Source: Phoronis australis (taxonomy: Eukaryota; Phoronida; Phoronidae). Taken from it: 64,000 nucleotides of DNA. The DNA lies in assembly GCA_002633005.1 (NCBI GenBank), contig NMRA01000780.1, forward strand, positions 87,209 to 151,208, written 5' to 3'. The notes under the pieces are model-generated. The model had not been told where the DNA came from. It searched no databases and saw only the letters and a list, made by a program, of their open reading frames with translations. The first letter of the stretch is position 1. Each line of letters starts with the position of its first letter. The position numbers were made by a program, and so were the translations under genes. Shown here in pieces: positions 1-12,383 of the stretch.

Positions 1-1435
1 TAAAATTATTGAACTGTAGTTAGGGCCGTAAAGTAATAAAATCTTACGTTTTTCATAATTTGATGGCAAATCACCATTTTCTTTCGTCGTTGTCTGCCCG
101 AAATTTTCGCGCTGAAAGCAAGGTCGGGTGGTGACTTCACGAGTTTTAACATGTTGTTCAGGATACTAAACCCTGATGTAATGATTTCAACCAACCCTCC
201 TTCTGTCACCTGCTCTACAGACGTCATCATTGAAGCCAATCTTGAAAGATAAAAGCAGTAATCAACTAAAAACTCACACCACGCCCTATTTCACAAATTA
301 TGGTCCTTAGTGAGTGTCTGTAATTCGCTAATTCACGACAGCCTGTTTAGCAGACTTTGAAAATGAGAGGAGTTTTCAAAAAATTCTCCATACTTGAAGG
401 CTTGGAGAGTGGTTTCCCACATTTGCCGTGCAATTCGCTAAAATCGTACATGTAAGTCACGCTTGCCCGTTTAGCAGACACTGAAAGGAGTTTTCAAGAA
501 TTTCTCTTTTGAGTGTTGTCGATGGTTACACAGCATCGTTTTGTTTCAGAGAGCTGGACGGACAGTCGTTTTATAGCTTTTAATAGGCCAAAACCGGCCG
601 GATTTGGTATCCTTTTACAGCGTATTCAAAGAAACAGCTTGTAATTAACAGAATGGATTTAAAATCAGCCAGCAGAGAGAGTTTCGGGATCGATTGCTCG
701 CTGGGGCCTGATTTCACTTCTTCTCGATTGTCACTCACTCAGTGTTACAACTGTTCTTTGGTGCCAGCTAAACTGATGCCATGGCAAAAACTTCCCGTTT
801 GCGTAAATCAGCTTTTGACGAAAGCGCTCACGCAGTGTTTTTCCCGCATGACGATTCGCAGGCAAATTATCTTGGGTCTACCACCGTTCAAAGAGTAAAT
901 AAAACGAAATACATACTTCATTAACGATACCCAAAAACCGAAACATAACACACCTAGTTTGGGTTTGACAAATTTTATCGTATTTTGTCGGGTAAAACTG
1001 GCCCTATATAACTTAGGTTTACACTTGGAATTACATTTCAAAGGCCAAACATTTCGACAAGTCAACACCTTTAGCCAAATCAGATTTTTCAACCAGTGTT
1101 TCACTAGCATGAAGCCATTGCTCCGATCCACACGAAAGGACCTTAGGTCAGCGTTCCCGATAAATTGGCTTCTTGAAAACAGTGTTTTATATACAAATCT
1201 AATGCAATGAAGGTGTTCTAATGCAATTCTGTAAATTGTATGCACACAATACATCTTTGCGTAACCTCAACCCCTCTCATCCCTACTGTATGTGTCGTTG
1301 AGTGTGCGGGCTTCTGAAATACGTGTCTTCCATGGTTCTGTCTGCCAGCACTGAGAATGGTTTTAGGTTCACTGAGCAAACGAAACGTTTGTTTGATATT
1401 GATATTGCATGGATGGCACAGCACTGAAATAAGTG

Positions 1436-1491
1436 GGAGCTATAGTCCCCCCCCGCCAGCCCACTATGGTGCGCCGCCCATCGGTTGACCA
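1436..1491 (-). repeat. Partial copy of GGGCGGCGC-ended repeat family
   Basis: Read on the minus strand, this stretch starts TGGGCGGCGCACCATAG and continues through a G-rich run to GACTATAGCTCC. This matches the left half of the element at 4788-4939 and the start of the one at 28815-28927. Only one terminus is seen, so it is a fragment. It lies next to the single N at 1517. Confidence 0.5.
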
Positions 1492-1646
1492 TTTGGCCAG
1501 AAACCCCGGTAATAAANCAGCAGCGATTTGATCCGCAATGATTCACCGCTCCCAGACACGTAACCGGTCAGTGAAGAAGTATTTACACGAACGCGCGCGA
1601 CAGTGAGTTGTAAAACCGAACGGCATTGGCTAAGAGTAAGCACTAA

Positions 1647-1773
1647 ATTACGAGCGTAATTTTACGCCGTAAAGAATTGAATTACGCTCGTAATTTTACG
1701 GCGTAATTAACGGCGTAAATAACGGCGTAAATAACGGCGTAATGTACATAATTACGCTCGTATTTTTACGGCG
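1647..1773. repeat. Cluster of short palindromic units
   Basis: Two short words alternate here. One is ATTACGCTCGTAAT or its complement; the other is TTACGGCGTAA or its complement. Each word appears in both orientations, and the second is repeated several times with a TAAATAACGGCG spacing around 1705-1740. The stretch is non-coding and looks like a small satellite or foldback cluster. No function can be read from it. Confidence 0.6.
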
Positions 1774-4700
1774 ACACTTCCCCCCCAACGGCCCATGATA
1801 AATACGTGGCCATGGCGTCTCTCGAAAACGTTAGCCTTGAGACTGGGAGACAGCTAAGGAAAATTTCGTCAGCTTTATACGAGTCCTGTGTGACATTTGT
1901 ACAATATACATACACCGACCTCTCAATATTTGATTATTGAGAAAATACAATATTGCATAATGTCTACCATATCAAGCAGATTGTTTATTCCATCTTCTCC
2001 AGGCAACGGATGATGATGTCCTTATTTTGTTTTTGCAATCAGGTCGCTATGCAGCTCAACAATTAAACGTGTTTAAGCGACTTCGTCGCAGGTTTTCCGG
2101 AGGTTGGCAAAATATTATGAGCTTTTCCAGCGGCTCACGCTTCGTTGCTGTAAATGAAAACAGAGACCAACACAAATAACTTTCACAAAAGTCTTCCGCT
2201 GCTCTTCTTGTCAACGCGTTGCTGGGCTCCTCACCTCAATCGATATCTGCCCTCTGTTACCAATAAAACAACAACACTCCCATTGTTGTTCTGCAAACAT
2301 CCCACTCATAATTCACTGTCGATATAAATAGTCTATTAAATTACGCACGCATCCTTGACCATCGTTCACAAGTAAATATATAGATGTTAATGGTTGCCAA
2401 TCTCCCTGAGGTAGAACCTTAAGTTTAGTCATTGGCCGACAAAGCAACTCCCTCGACATTGGGACGATTCTGACTGCTCCATTAAATCGAACAATAGGGA
2501 TTTCACTTCGACTCTTGTCATCTTTCATATTTATTGATAGAACAACTTCCGATTTACTAAAGGTGCTTTCACCTTTAATGTCTGAACAACAAAGACGACA
2601 CAAAGCAAACATACGTGTTTTGATAGCCTAATATAGCCAGTGTGAGATATTTGAAAATTTTCAACAACTTTTAAAAGGGACATCCAGGACCAGTCAGATG
2701 GTTCAGCCGGTTTACCCGGCATAACTAGCGAAGACAAGTGCAGCCAATGTCTACAAAATCATACCATCTGTAAAAGTATTTGAAGCCCATCAGTGCAGTA
2801 ACACGACTTCGGGAGTCGGTCAAAATAGAACTGACGTATAACTTAGAAGTGGAGATTTTGATCTCAAAGCAACGGTTAGGCTCCACCCAGTGACTAGAAC
2901 AAAACACTAGCGTGAAATACATTGTTATCGGCCTGTTTAAGTTACTAAAATCGAAAACCGAACGAGGCCTTTAATCTCATATATTCAGTCTCGTGATCCC
3001 GTGAGGTCACACTATTTCCGGCCTACCAACAAGAACATCGAGAGCATCAGCTACTCAAGAAAGTGCTTCTGCGCTTACAGGGGTCGGCCAAACACAACAT
3101 TTTGAATTAAAAAAATGACACATATAGTGCACATGCACCCATTGCTTATGACTTGAATTGTCGGCTCATTCTGCAATCAGTCAAGATGGATCGGATGCGC
3201 ATCATAATGTTTTTAAACGCCAATGTGTAAGAATTCAACATTGACAGTTAAACAGCGTCAAGATGTCTCTTTAAACTACCTTAGAAAACTAAGAAATATC
3301 ATGGTATAACAAACTGACGCGTCCGACGCTGCGCGAATTTGGCATACGATTTTTCTTGTCATTGAGATCCAGAGTTTAATTATAACGAATACCGCTTAGA
3401 AGAATATACAAACAATGCCAATAAACACACCGTAAGAACGCTTTTTGGCATTTAAACCATTAGCGTGAAGATTAGATTTCGTGAAGATTAGATTTATTAT
3501 GCAAACAACGATTATTCAAAATTTAATGTCTAATGGTCGAATCTCCCGTTAATTATTGAATTGGATTGGGGCTGATTAATGCCCTGCGTCATCATAAACT
3601 CGATATTGACGGTCAAATAACACTCCGTGTTATTTGTGAGATGAGAAAAAATAACTAGTTTTAAAGAGTTTCAACAGATGTTCACTGCGGGAAACGAACT
3701 TATATAAAACAAACGAGCAAATGTATGCCGTGTAAGAAAGTGTTTTAAGTCCTGTATCTTACAGATTGCTCATTTTGAGTGTTTTGTTGGCAGAAATACA
3801 ATAAAAAGGAAGGAAACTTCGTTTTCTTTACTGGGAAGTTTCTTTGCGAGACATCATATTTTTGTAAACAAGTCATCAAGTTGGAATGCAAGAATGCATT
3901 CAGAAATATTTCCCGGGAATATGTTTAAAGCCCCGATTTTTCCCTCGGATGTGAACGTTATCTGCGCATGTGAGACACAGCCAATCAGTTTTTAGTTTGA
4001 AAATCACGGGACAAGTATAACTGAAGTTCCCACCAGTTCACGGATGACGCTCCCCTCCAATACTCTATGTGATGAGATATCTCAGTGACGTGTGTTCCAT
4101 AGCGCGTGGCGAGATTGTTGCGAAAACGCAAGACGCCATGAATTACAAGCAAAACGCGTGATTACCGATTCTTTCGTTTACGAAACTTTAGCACCCTATT
4201 CAGTTTACAATCACAACAATTCACGGTTCCTAGTCAGTTTTAACCGATACCTCCAATCATTTAATGATTTCAACCAGTACATACTTAGCTTAAATGTAAT
4301 CACCGTTGACCTAATTAGCATATCGCATCAGTATTGACCTTACTACCTTCTTGTGCGATGAACGGTGAAATAGACTACAGGAAAAATGATGACACTAAAA
4401 AATATTCATGCGTAAAACAGTACATTGAGTTTATTATATGTATGACTCGCTGTCGCCGATCCCAATGTGTGTATTTGAAAAGGTGTTTGTATATAGCTCA
4501 TTGTGGTCAATACCATTGGTGTCACGAACCTAGTTGTTCTGACAGGCACAGCTATTTTTCTAAGTCGTTTGTTTCCCAAGTTAGAAATGAGAAAAATTTA
4601 AGTCAACGGTGTATCCAAATAAAGATCGCAACATTTTATCGGTGGAGTGATATGTAAATATGAGCGACATCAACAACAATATATGTATGCCGGATCGTCT

Positions 4701-4787
4701 AGGAGACAGATGTTCTCGCCTCACTGGTGAAATGTCCACTTTTTCTCGAGTCCTGACATAGTCGCGTTTCGGTTACCGCGGGTTCAC

Positions 4788-4939
4788 TACTCAGCATGGG
4801 CGGCGCGCCATAGGGGACTGGGGGGCTACCGCTCACATTTTCATTGCTGCGCCCCCCATGATCTATGGCCAGTGCAATACAGCGGGGCTGGAGGGCTGTA
4901 GCTTTCTACTTTTTTCAGGGCTGCGCCGCCCATGCTCAG
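4788..4939. mobile_element. MITE-like element with GGGCGGCGC termini
   Basis: The ends form an inverted repeat: ACTCAGCATGGGCGGCGC on the left, and on the right the complement of the same word with one mismatch. The interior is G- and C-rich, with no coding capacity, and is itself partly symmetrical. Related copies lie at 1436-1491 and 28815-28927. The terminal symmetry, small size and copy number suit a non-autonomous DNA transposon or foldback element. No transposase was found in the window. Confidence 0.55.
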
Positions 4940-4984
4940 TGTCAGAACAGTTGAACCTGTCCATCAACTTAAATGGTGGCTAAC

Positions 4985-5137
4985 CAGGGGCGGATCCAGG
5001 ACTTTGAGTTAGGGGGGGCCAGAGTTGAGTATGAGCCAGGATTTTGCCCGTCCGACATTTGCACCCTGGAACTGCCAAATGGAATCTGGGAGAATAGGGG
5101 GCCACGGTCCCTTGGCCCCCCTCTAAATCCGCCACTG
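4985..5137. mobile_element. Small MITE with CAGNGGCGGAT termini and 5-bp flanking repeat
   Basis: The left end reads CAGGGGCGGATCCAGG; the right end, read on the other strand, is CAGTGGCGGATTTAG, giving terminal inverted repeats of about 15 bp. CTAAC lies immediately outside both ends, at 4980-4984 and 5138-5142, as a target-site duplication would. The 153-bp body has a G-run near the left end and a C-run near the right end. A further right end of this type lies near 29580. No coding capacity. Confidence 0.7.
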
Positions 5138-5560
5138 CTAACTAGTCATGCATGAACTGATATATAGAAAACGGAGGTAATACTCTGTTGATATGAAGGT
5201 TTTGTGTAGGCCTCTAAACGGTCAACTCAAGCCATGAGGAGCATCTACATGACGCCTTTTGTTGTTACGACGTGTCTCAGTGGCGCTACTTTCACTACCG
5301 CTAACTTGACTCCCTGGTGAGTTAACAAAACATTTCTTAACAATTGATTGAACCTTTTATCACAACAACATTTCTTCTCATTGTCCTTAATATTTGATCA
5401 GGTTTGTTGTGGAGAATGCGTATCTATGTACCTGGTTGTCAAGAGCGACTAAATTGATTAATGTGCTTGGATACAACCAAGGTGTCACATTAGTTGCTGG
5501 TGACCGACCGCAGATAGTCCTGTTTTACTCAATCTCAAAAAATTTGCTAATACAACCAGG

Positions 5561-6774
5561 ATGTCTGAAGATCAAGGCCCCGATATGATCAACAGGGACC
5601 CAAATAACCTGAACGATAATGTCAAGGTATGTGAGTGCTACGTATCGAAGGAGTCTAAACGATTTTTTGTTGATGAAAAGTCTCACGCTGTCACAACTGG
5701 TTCATCCGGCGTTTATAAATCTCTAAAATTGCATAGGGATTTGATATTAATCCTTTTATTACAGATAATGGAAATATAGTTTAGTTTTTTAGAGCGTCAA
5801 GCTGTCGATGACTACTAATGTGTGTACGGAACAGGAAGTGTTTCCATGTAAACGACCATTGTTTACAGCAGAAATTTATATTTCAAATTGTCGACTTAAA
5901 GGGACATTCTCGTCGAGAAAAGTAATTCTACAGAAATTAGGACTAGTGGTTAGTAACTTGAAGAAGTCTGCTCCATCCAATGATAATCCTAAAAATGCGT
6001 TTTTCGGTAAAACCTATAATGTCCCTTAAAAATGTCGAGGTAAAAACAGGAGCCCATTCCGTAAACGTAAGACATTCGCGAGAGAGTTACGGCGAGAGAT
6101 ATTCTCTTGTCAAACGGAAATATACCTTGAAAATTGCTTTCTGTTGCTCCCGCAATTCAACATTCTACCTTTGTCGGCGTTGAACCATTTCAGTGGAGGC
6201 TATTTTTTAATTTACGCGAATCATTCCCAGCGTTATTGACGCCAACTCGAGCTTTACGCACGCGTTATTTTTCTCTGTATTGCGTGATATTTCTGATCGT
6301 TGTCTTACCTATCTCCTCATTTGAAAATTGTAGTTTAAACTTATGAGTGAGCACGCGTCCAATGTCATAGTCAGTGAACCACGATGAACTTTGCATTGAC
6401 CTGAGACTATTTTCTTATCCACGATGTTCTTTTGTTCACAGGTCCTATTTGATGATGTTATCGGTGAACCCGAAGGGGCGCACAGTATCGACTGCGTGTG
6501 GCAGAATGCTTATAAATGTTTCAATGGCGGAAAGAAATGCTGCTATCTGTTCCTGACGGTCTTGTGCGGACTACCTATGGCATTGTGTTGGGGTTGTGAG
6601 TTCGCCTGCATCACCTTTGCACACGTCTGGCAGATCACGCCGTGTTTGCGATCATTCCACATCTGTTGTGACTGCGGGCAGAGGTTCTTTCAGACGGCCC
6701 TCAGTTGCTGCTTGGCTCCCTGCTGCGAGACAATTGGTCTGGTCTTTTCCAAGGTTGCCGTCACCCAATCATAG
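5561..6774 (+). CDS. Caveolin family protein, copy 1 (two exons)
   Basis: Exon 1 is 5561-5626 (22 codons from ATG, then GTATGT donor). Exon 2 is 6442-6774 after a TTGTTCACAG acceptor, ending in TAG. The joined protein is 132 aa, somewhat shorter than vertebrate caveolins. Soon after the junction is FDDVIGEP, close to the caveolin signature FEDVIAEP, then EGAHSID, an aromatic scaffolding-like stretch, a long hydrophobic segment (YLFLTVLCGLPMALCWGCEF) that would form the membrane hairpin, and ITPCLRSF. Caveolins insert in the inner leaflet and build caveolae at the plasma membrane. About 16 residues are cysteine, far more than the few palmitoylated cysteines of vertebrate caveolin-1. A second gene with the same exon layout follows 3 kb downstream. 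The exon choice keeps phase 0. Confidence 0.9.
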
Positions 6775-6886
6775 GCTGTTTGATACCACGTCCCACCAAC
6801 ACATTGTCTACAGAGGATATTCAAATTTTTACTACGCTTTATTTTGTTTCCTGTGCCATCAAACGGTTAGACCCCGCGTGGCTATC

Positions 6887-6892
6887 AATAAA
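6887..6892 (+). terminator. Poly(A) signal of caveolin copy 1
   Basis: AATAAA lies 113 bases after the TAG of the upstream caveolin gene, on the same strand, followed by AT-rich sequence. The position suits a 3' UTR of ordinary length. No transcript evidence is available. Confidence 0.5.
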
Positions 6893-9585
6893 CTTGAGAA
6901 AGGCTCAAAACTAATGTTGGTCGTAAAAGTCTGCGTGTCAACTTAACTTGATTTCGAATTACACATGTATCTCAGCCTCGAACCCATTATTTTGTCCAGG
7001 GTGTCGACCTCAAATGTGCCTCTGGATCCGCGCTTGAGTCTGTGTGGTGGCGTTTTAGTATTGTACTCTTGCCGTGAAATAGAGTCATAGGCAGCTATAT
7101 GATACATACACGAACTGTACATTGGATGCTCGTTTTAGTATTTAATATAGTAGATATAGTATAATCATTGCACAATGAATATTGATATTTGTAACTACAC
7201 GTCTTGCCGCTGTACAGATTAACAAGTTGAGTGATTTAATTTGTTTTTACATTCGCAAATGTAAATGTTTGTTGTGATAGTTCTAATACAAGGCTCAGTG
7301 TTTTTGTAAATTGTTTCTCATTGTTTCTCGGAAACTCGGTGTGCCGAAGACTATGGACAAAAAAGGAAATGTGAAGAACTCACAACAGACAGAAATGTGT
7401 TTGTTGCAACCCTAATTACAGTCACCGACACATGCATACTTAGTCTGGAAACAGCTGCAGTGTGCAACTACATGTATATTTATTTTTTCACGGTGCAACT
7501 ACATGTTTGGTATTTGCTTTGAAGTTCACTTTCTTCATACAAGTACAAAGGTATACAACAAAACAGAAAATACACCACAAATGAATATTGAACATACAAC
7601 ACGGGAACAACAACACCTATTGACTTATTTCTACACAATTTCGCGTACAATGTTTTGGCATGGCCTCATGTTATGGGAGCAAGCTGTTTCAAACAGTTGT
7701 AAACACGTAACGCAACACGAACGGTGTTTATGAATGGAGTGTTGTTGCAGATGTCATGAATTTCAAGTTGGCATTATGGGAAATGGATTTGCAAACCGAA
7801 TATTGGGCTTAAAGGTCCATTTGTGGCATTTTGAATGATTTTGCAATGAACAAAATTTTAAACGTTTTGTCTATGTCGACTTGTTAGAAAACTGATTGTC
7901 TTCCTAAAAACTCTTTGAAGCGACGATGTGGTAACGTCATTTCTAAAATATATTGCCTCTTCACATCAATCTATCCTATTTACATTGGCACTAGGTTTCG
8001 GTCCGGATCATTTCTCCGGTCATTACTTTCGGTGGTGCAGTGGTTAGAGTTCTGGACTGACAATTTAAAGGCCGTTTTTTTGTTTGTTCAATCCCAGATT
8101 GCGTCAATAAACAGGAATAAAAATGCTCACCACTGACCACCACGAGTGTACCACACACCTGTGTTCAGTTACCTGAAGACGGTCGGAGAAATGGTTGACC
8201 GAAACGTCATGCTAGTAAACAGGTTAGACGTTAGAGTAATAGATTTTAGAAATCAGCAGGCAGGTTAGATACAACTACAAATGGACCCATCTCGAGGGCG
8301 ATATCAGCTCATCGATCGAGAGAGAAAAATCCCGTGGCTTGCCGGGTTTGTTTTCTCACGTGAACCGTAAAAACGTTCTTTTTGCCGAAGAACTCGACGT
8401 GTCTAAAACTTTTTGTCACATGACCAGGAATGTATCACGACACGACTGGTAAATAAGACCGAGTATGCAATCTTTTTTGATAGCATATGGGCAAACCACA
8501 AAGTAGTGCAAACTAGAAATTCGTAAGCCCTTACATTTTATCATCTGCAAAACACTGAAACAACCAAACGCGCGACAACCGGAATTCCGAGAGGGTGACA
8601 TGGTTACGATTGACAAATCGGGTGTCGCAACTGTACCTACTGTACTCCAGTCGGAAGGACATATAAACAACTTCTTAAATGCATGGGCTCACCCAGAGGG
8701 ACTCGGGAGGGCTCGAACGAGCCCCCCCCCCCAATTTGGCGAATTGGGCAAAAAGGTCCGCCTCAGCGAAACAAAAAATCCGAGTAAACGAGACAAAAGT
8801 CCACAAAGTGCACAGGAATCTGCGCGGATGCACAATTCGTAGGCCTGAACCAAGTGGCCACGTTTTTTATTTTTTAGTCCTCGTTGATTTTTGTCAGTAA
8901 AAGGTCCGCATATCGAAAAATTCGAGCCCCCCCCACTATATTTTAGGCTGGATGCGCGCATATTACAAGTCGTCACGATCAAAACAAATTATTTTGCAGT
9001 GCGTTTCTCGACTCAGCTACATTGACCCGTCAGGCCTGAACCACGTGATGCTTACTATCGACAAAGGTACTATGTGGTAACTACAAAGTCTTTGCTATCG
9101 ACACATTATTGAGGAGAGGGATAAAAATCAATTACACTCGTATTGGTGGTGTCTTGACCGCTTTGGAAGGACGAAAAGAATTTCTGCACTACCTTGAGAA
9201 TCGATAGAATCTTTTGTTATCTTACGCATGTATGAGTTTCAGAAGAATACCACCCTATCTGTAGCAACGCAGCGTGGGATCATTTAAACCTTCGTCATCC
9301 AATCAAAAATCCGTGAACCACTTGGCAGTCATGTTGTATCCAATGGCGTCAACTGATCTGTATCCAGTCCACAATGGATGTCATGGAGATTTCCGTAACC
9401 ATGGGACCACGTGCCATCCGGGCATTGTTTACCTTGAGTTGTTACAACAATAGTTTTGCGGATGCAATAAATAACATATGTCTTTGTAATGATCCCATTG
9501 GTAAAGTTTCAGCTAATTGTACAAGGGTGCAGCCTACCTGGCAGACGAATTGTTAAATTTTATTTGACCGAACAAGTGATTGAAA
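6893..9585. other. Spacer between the caveolin genes
   Basis: No gene recognised. The stretch contains a tRNA-like SINE remnant around 8032-8100 and, around 8680-8940, G- and C-runs next to CCGCCTC-type words that look like decayed transposon ends. The promoter of the second caveolin gene must lie toward the right end, but no motif can be assigned with confidence. Confidence 0.5.
8032..8230 (+). repeat. tRNA-derived SINE-like repeat
   Basis: A polymerase III A-box-like word (GGTGCAGTGGTTAGAG) starts near 8034, and a B-box-like word (TTGTTCAATCCCA) lies near 8084-8096, spaced as in a tRNA. The tail includes GAAGACGGTCGGAG and GACCGAAACGTC, words common in invertebrate interspersed repeats. 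The tRNA body does not fold cleanly, so it is a repeat or pseudogene and not a working tRNA. Confidence 0.45.
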
Positions 9586-11785
9586 ATGGGAGATACCTCA
9601 GACGCCGGTCCTGATATGGTGAACAGGGATCCAAATGATCTTAACTCCAATGTTAAGGTAACGTTGATTGTTGAAATGCATTGTGAATAAGATTTAATTA
9701 AATAGATAATTAAAGTTAGGGGTTTTGAGCATTGTCAACATGCTTACAAATACGTTTTACCTGCTTTCTGCCAGTAATACTGTACATTAAGATGAAAAAT
9801 TACCTGATTATCTTTCTCGGTATTACCAACTTCAGTTACACATCATTAATTTTTAATGTTTTCGACTTGGAAACAAAAAATTGACACAGACGGTTTGAGT
9901 CAACGTGTGACAGGTTTTGATTAGAATAACGTTAGCGCAAGACCTCTGAAAGTATATTGTAAGAAACTTTCCGGTGCGGCGGTCAATCGTTAACACTGCA
10001 TCACACTGCTGTCGAAATAAATAAAATAAAAGGGGAAAAGTTACCAATCTGAAAATTTTTAACAAATTTCTTTAAAAGCGAATTTCATAGAAACAACATA
10101 TTTTTCAAACCGGAAGCCGTGACGTTTTGACCAAGTCGCGTGATACAATAACTGACGTGTCTGATATTGCTATTGCATAAGTTCAAGAACTTTTTTCTGG
10201 CATCATCAAAGAGTTGTTGCTCTACATGGTCCAAGGTTGTGACTAAAAATTGGTGAGCGTCTTGATCGAAAACGGTTCTCACAAATCCGAATACATGTAC
10301 TCGGTCCAGCTGGCATTGCCTGGATTTGCTCATGATGCCAGAATTTCAGATTTGAAAAATTGCAATTTTTATTAATTGAAATTTCATAGAAAGGGTTTTA
10401 AATGCTTTTACAATATGCAAACTATGAAATTTGGTCAAAAACGATTTCAAAAAGCCAAGTCCCCCACTTTCATAGTACAGCAACTAGTGCCGATATCCGC
10501 CTTGCACAACACAGTGCAGTTTTGCACTTCATATCGACTCTGACAGCTTCAAAAACAGTACCAGTTGTCAATTTAATCAAGTATTCTCAAAGACATTTGT
10601 CAACGAATTTTCTTAAAAATTAATTTCTCTTGATGCTTTTCGATCGAACACCATCACCATCATTTTTGTCGTTGTCGCAGTCATCATCATCATTATCATT
10701 AGCAGCAGCAGCACTCGTCATCTTCAGGTCAATTATCCGTCAGTTGCTACAACAATAACAACATGTAAATCAAGGATTATACCCTCGCTCGTCATAACTA
10801 TTATCATCTCAATTGTGCCCCCAAATCCTGTTAAAATGGCTCTCAGCACATTTCAGACTTAAGAATTCCGTTTACGAAGGTGTACTTAGCTGACGCTTTC
10901 GTAAAACTATCCCAAAAAATCACCATGTACTTCGTTATTTGTCGAGAAGTGAGTGAAACATGTCCACTAGATATGAATGACCGCCAGGGGGTCCCAGTAA
11001 CCATGCACGCACATTAGAAACAGTGAACAAGGAAAATCCTAATCAATTTTCCACTCGATCGATTTAACGATTGCCATTCATTCGAACCTAGTTAACATCC
11101 CATCAACCATACTTTTACATCATAGTCGGTCACACGTGACTAATAATGTTTCTGGTGTAATAAAAGTATCGAAAATTCAAACTTAACTTTTAAGACCGAA
11201 AGTATCTTGAATCTATCCGTTGCTTGGCCTGCTGAATAATCACGGAATTTTGATTTTAGTCTATCGTCTCCCCTTCGTAAACAAGCGAATATTTGACGGA
11301 TGTAGTCTAAATTTGTACTTTATTCCCGAAAGACTTCCTTGCTCAATGGTTTACATGTATTGGTCAGGTCTGCAAAAATAATGCTGTTATTGTGTATGTT
11401 TGCATGTGTCAGAAGACCTAAACATGGGATGTACTGGGATTTTATTTATTTGCAGGTATTGTTTGAAGATGTGATCGGTGAACCTGAGGGAGCTCACAGT
11501 ATCGACTGTGTCTGGCAGAACGCCTACAAATGCTTCACCGGCGGCAAGAAATGTTGCTATCTTTTTTTGACAGTCCTGTGCGGACTTCCCTTGGCGCTGT
11601 GTTGGGGATGTGAGTTCGCCTGCATCACTTTTGCTCACGTCTGGTCGATCACGCCGTGTATGCGATCATTCAACATCTGTTGTGAATGCGGGCAGAAGTT
11701 CTTTCAAACCATGCTGGAGTGTTTCTTGGCGCCGTGTTGTGAAACTATCGGCCTCGCTTTCTCCAAGATCAAGGTCAGCCAATAA
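9586..11785 (+). CDS. Caveolin family protein, copy 2 (two exons)
   Basis: Exon 1 is 9586-9657 (24 codons, then GTAACG donor) and exon 2 is 11456-11785 after TTATTTGCAG, ending in TAA; the protein is 133 aa. Exon 1 shares the GPDM.NRDPNDLN core of copy 1. Exon 2 begins VLFEDVIGEPEGAHSID, even closer to the canonical caveolin signature, and keeps the hydrophobic hairpin LFLTVLCGLPLALCWGCEF and ITPCMRSF. About 15 cysteines are present. The intron sits at the same codon boundary in both copies, directly before the signature, so the pair arose by tandem gene duplication. Coding sequence is well conserved while the introns are not visibly alike, so the duplication is not recent. Expected role: caveola or membrane scaffold protein. 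Confidence 0.9.
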
Positions 11786-12377
11786 AGATCGCAGGCTCCT
11801 CGTGGCCATTCACGTCTACATGGACAACAAAACTGTCAAATTTGTATGTCGATGTTTTTGTACAGTGTGTTATTGATCTGAAATGAGCAAGTAAAACACG
11901 TGTTGGCGAGCGTCGTTACGTGGTGAATGTCAATAGGTGGCGTCATATTTTAGATTTTCCGTTACTACTGTAGTTCATGAATTTTAGGCTGAGGAGACCT
12001 ATAAATACTAGTCAGTGAAGCAGAAACTACTCTGCTGCCTCTAGTTTAGAAACCTATAAATGTGATTGTATTTTTAAGCTGTGAACTCAGTGAACGTAAT
12101 GTTTCAATATGTGTCACTGGTCATGCTCAGGGTGTATCTTCTTGGACTGTTATGATTCACATTGCATTTTGCCTGTTTAGTAGTGACGCCCATCAGGCGA
12201 GGAAACGGGTTGTGACTGATCCCAGCATTGGCAAATGTACAGTTCGTTGAACTCAACACGATGTATATGCTCTCAGCAGCGACTTTTTCACTCATGCAAC
12301 AGAAGTTCGCCCGGGTTTTGAAAAAGATCCGGCCTGTTTATTAAACTTATAATGTCTACTTACATTACATGTAGTTG

Positions 12378-12383
12378 AATAAA
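12378..12383 (+). terminator. Possible poly(A) signal of caveolin copy 2
   Basis: AATAAA about 590 bases after the stop codon of copy 2. An earlier AATAAA overlaps the stop codon itself (11781-11786) and is too close to be the likely signal. Assignment is by position only. Confidence 0.35.

Larger units (their letters stand above)
1..5560. other. Intergenic region, no gene recognised
   Basis: No open frame here has an ATG in good context together with splice sites or a family resemblance; the short frames look random. The stretch holds a cluster of short palindromic units near 1.65-1.77 kb, a partial GGGCGGCGC-family repeat near 1.44-1.49 kb, a full copy near 4.79-4.94 kb and a small MITE-like element at 4985-5137. 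A single N lies at 1517. The last few hundred bases before 5561 must contain the promoter and 5' UTR of the first caveolin gene, but no clear TATA box could be tied to it. Confidence 0.6.
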
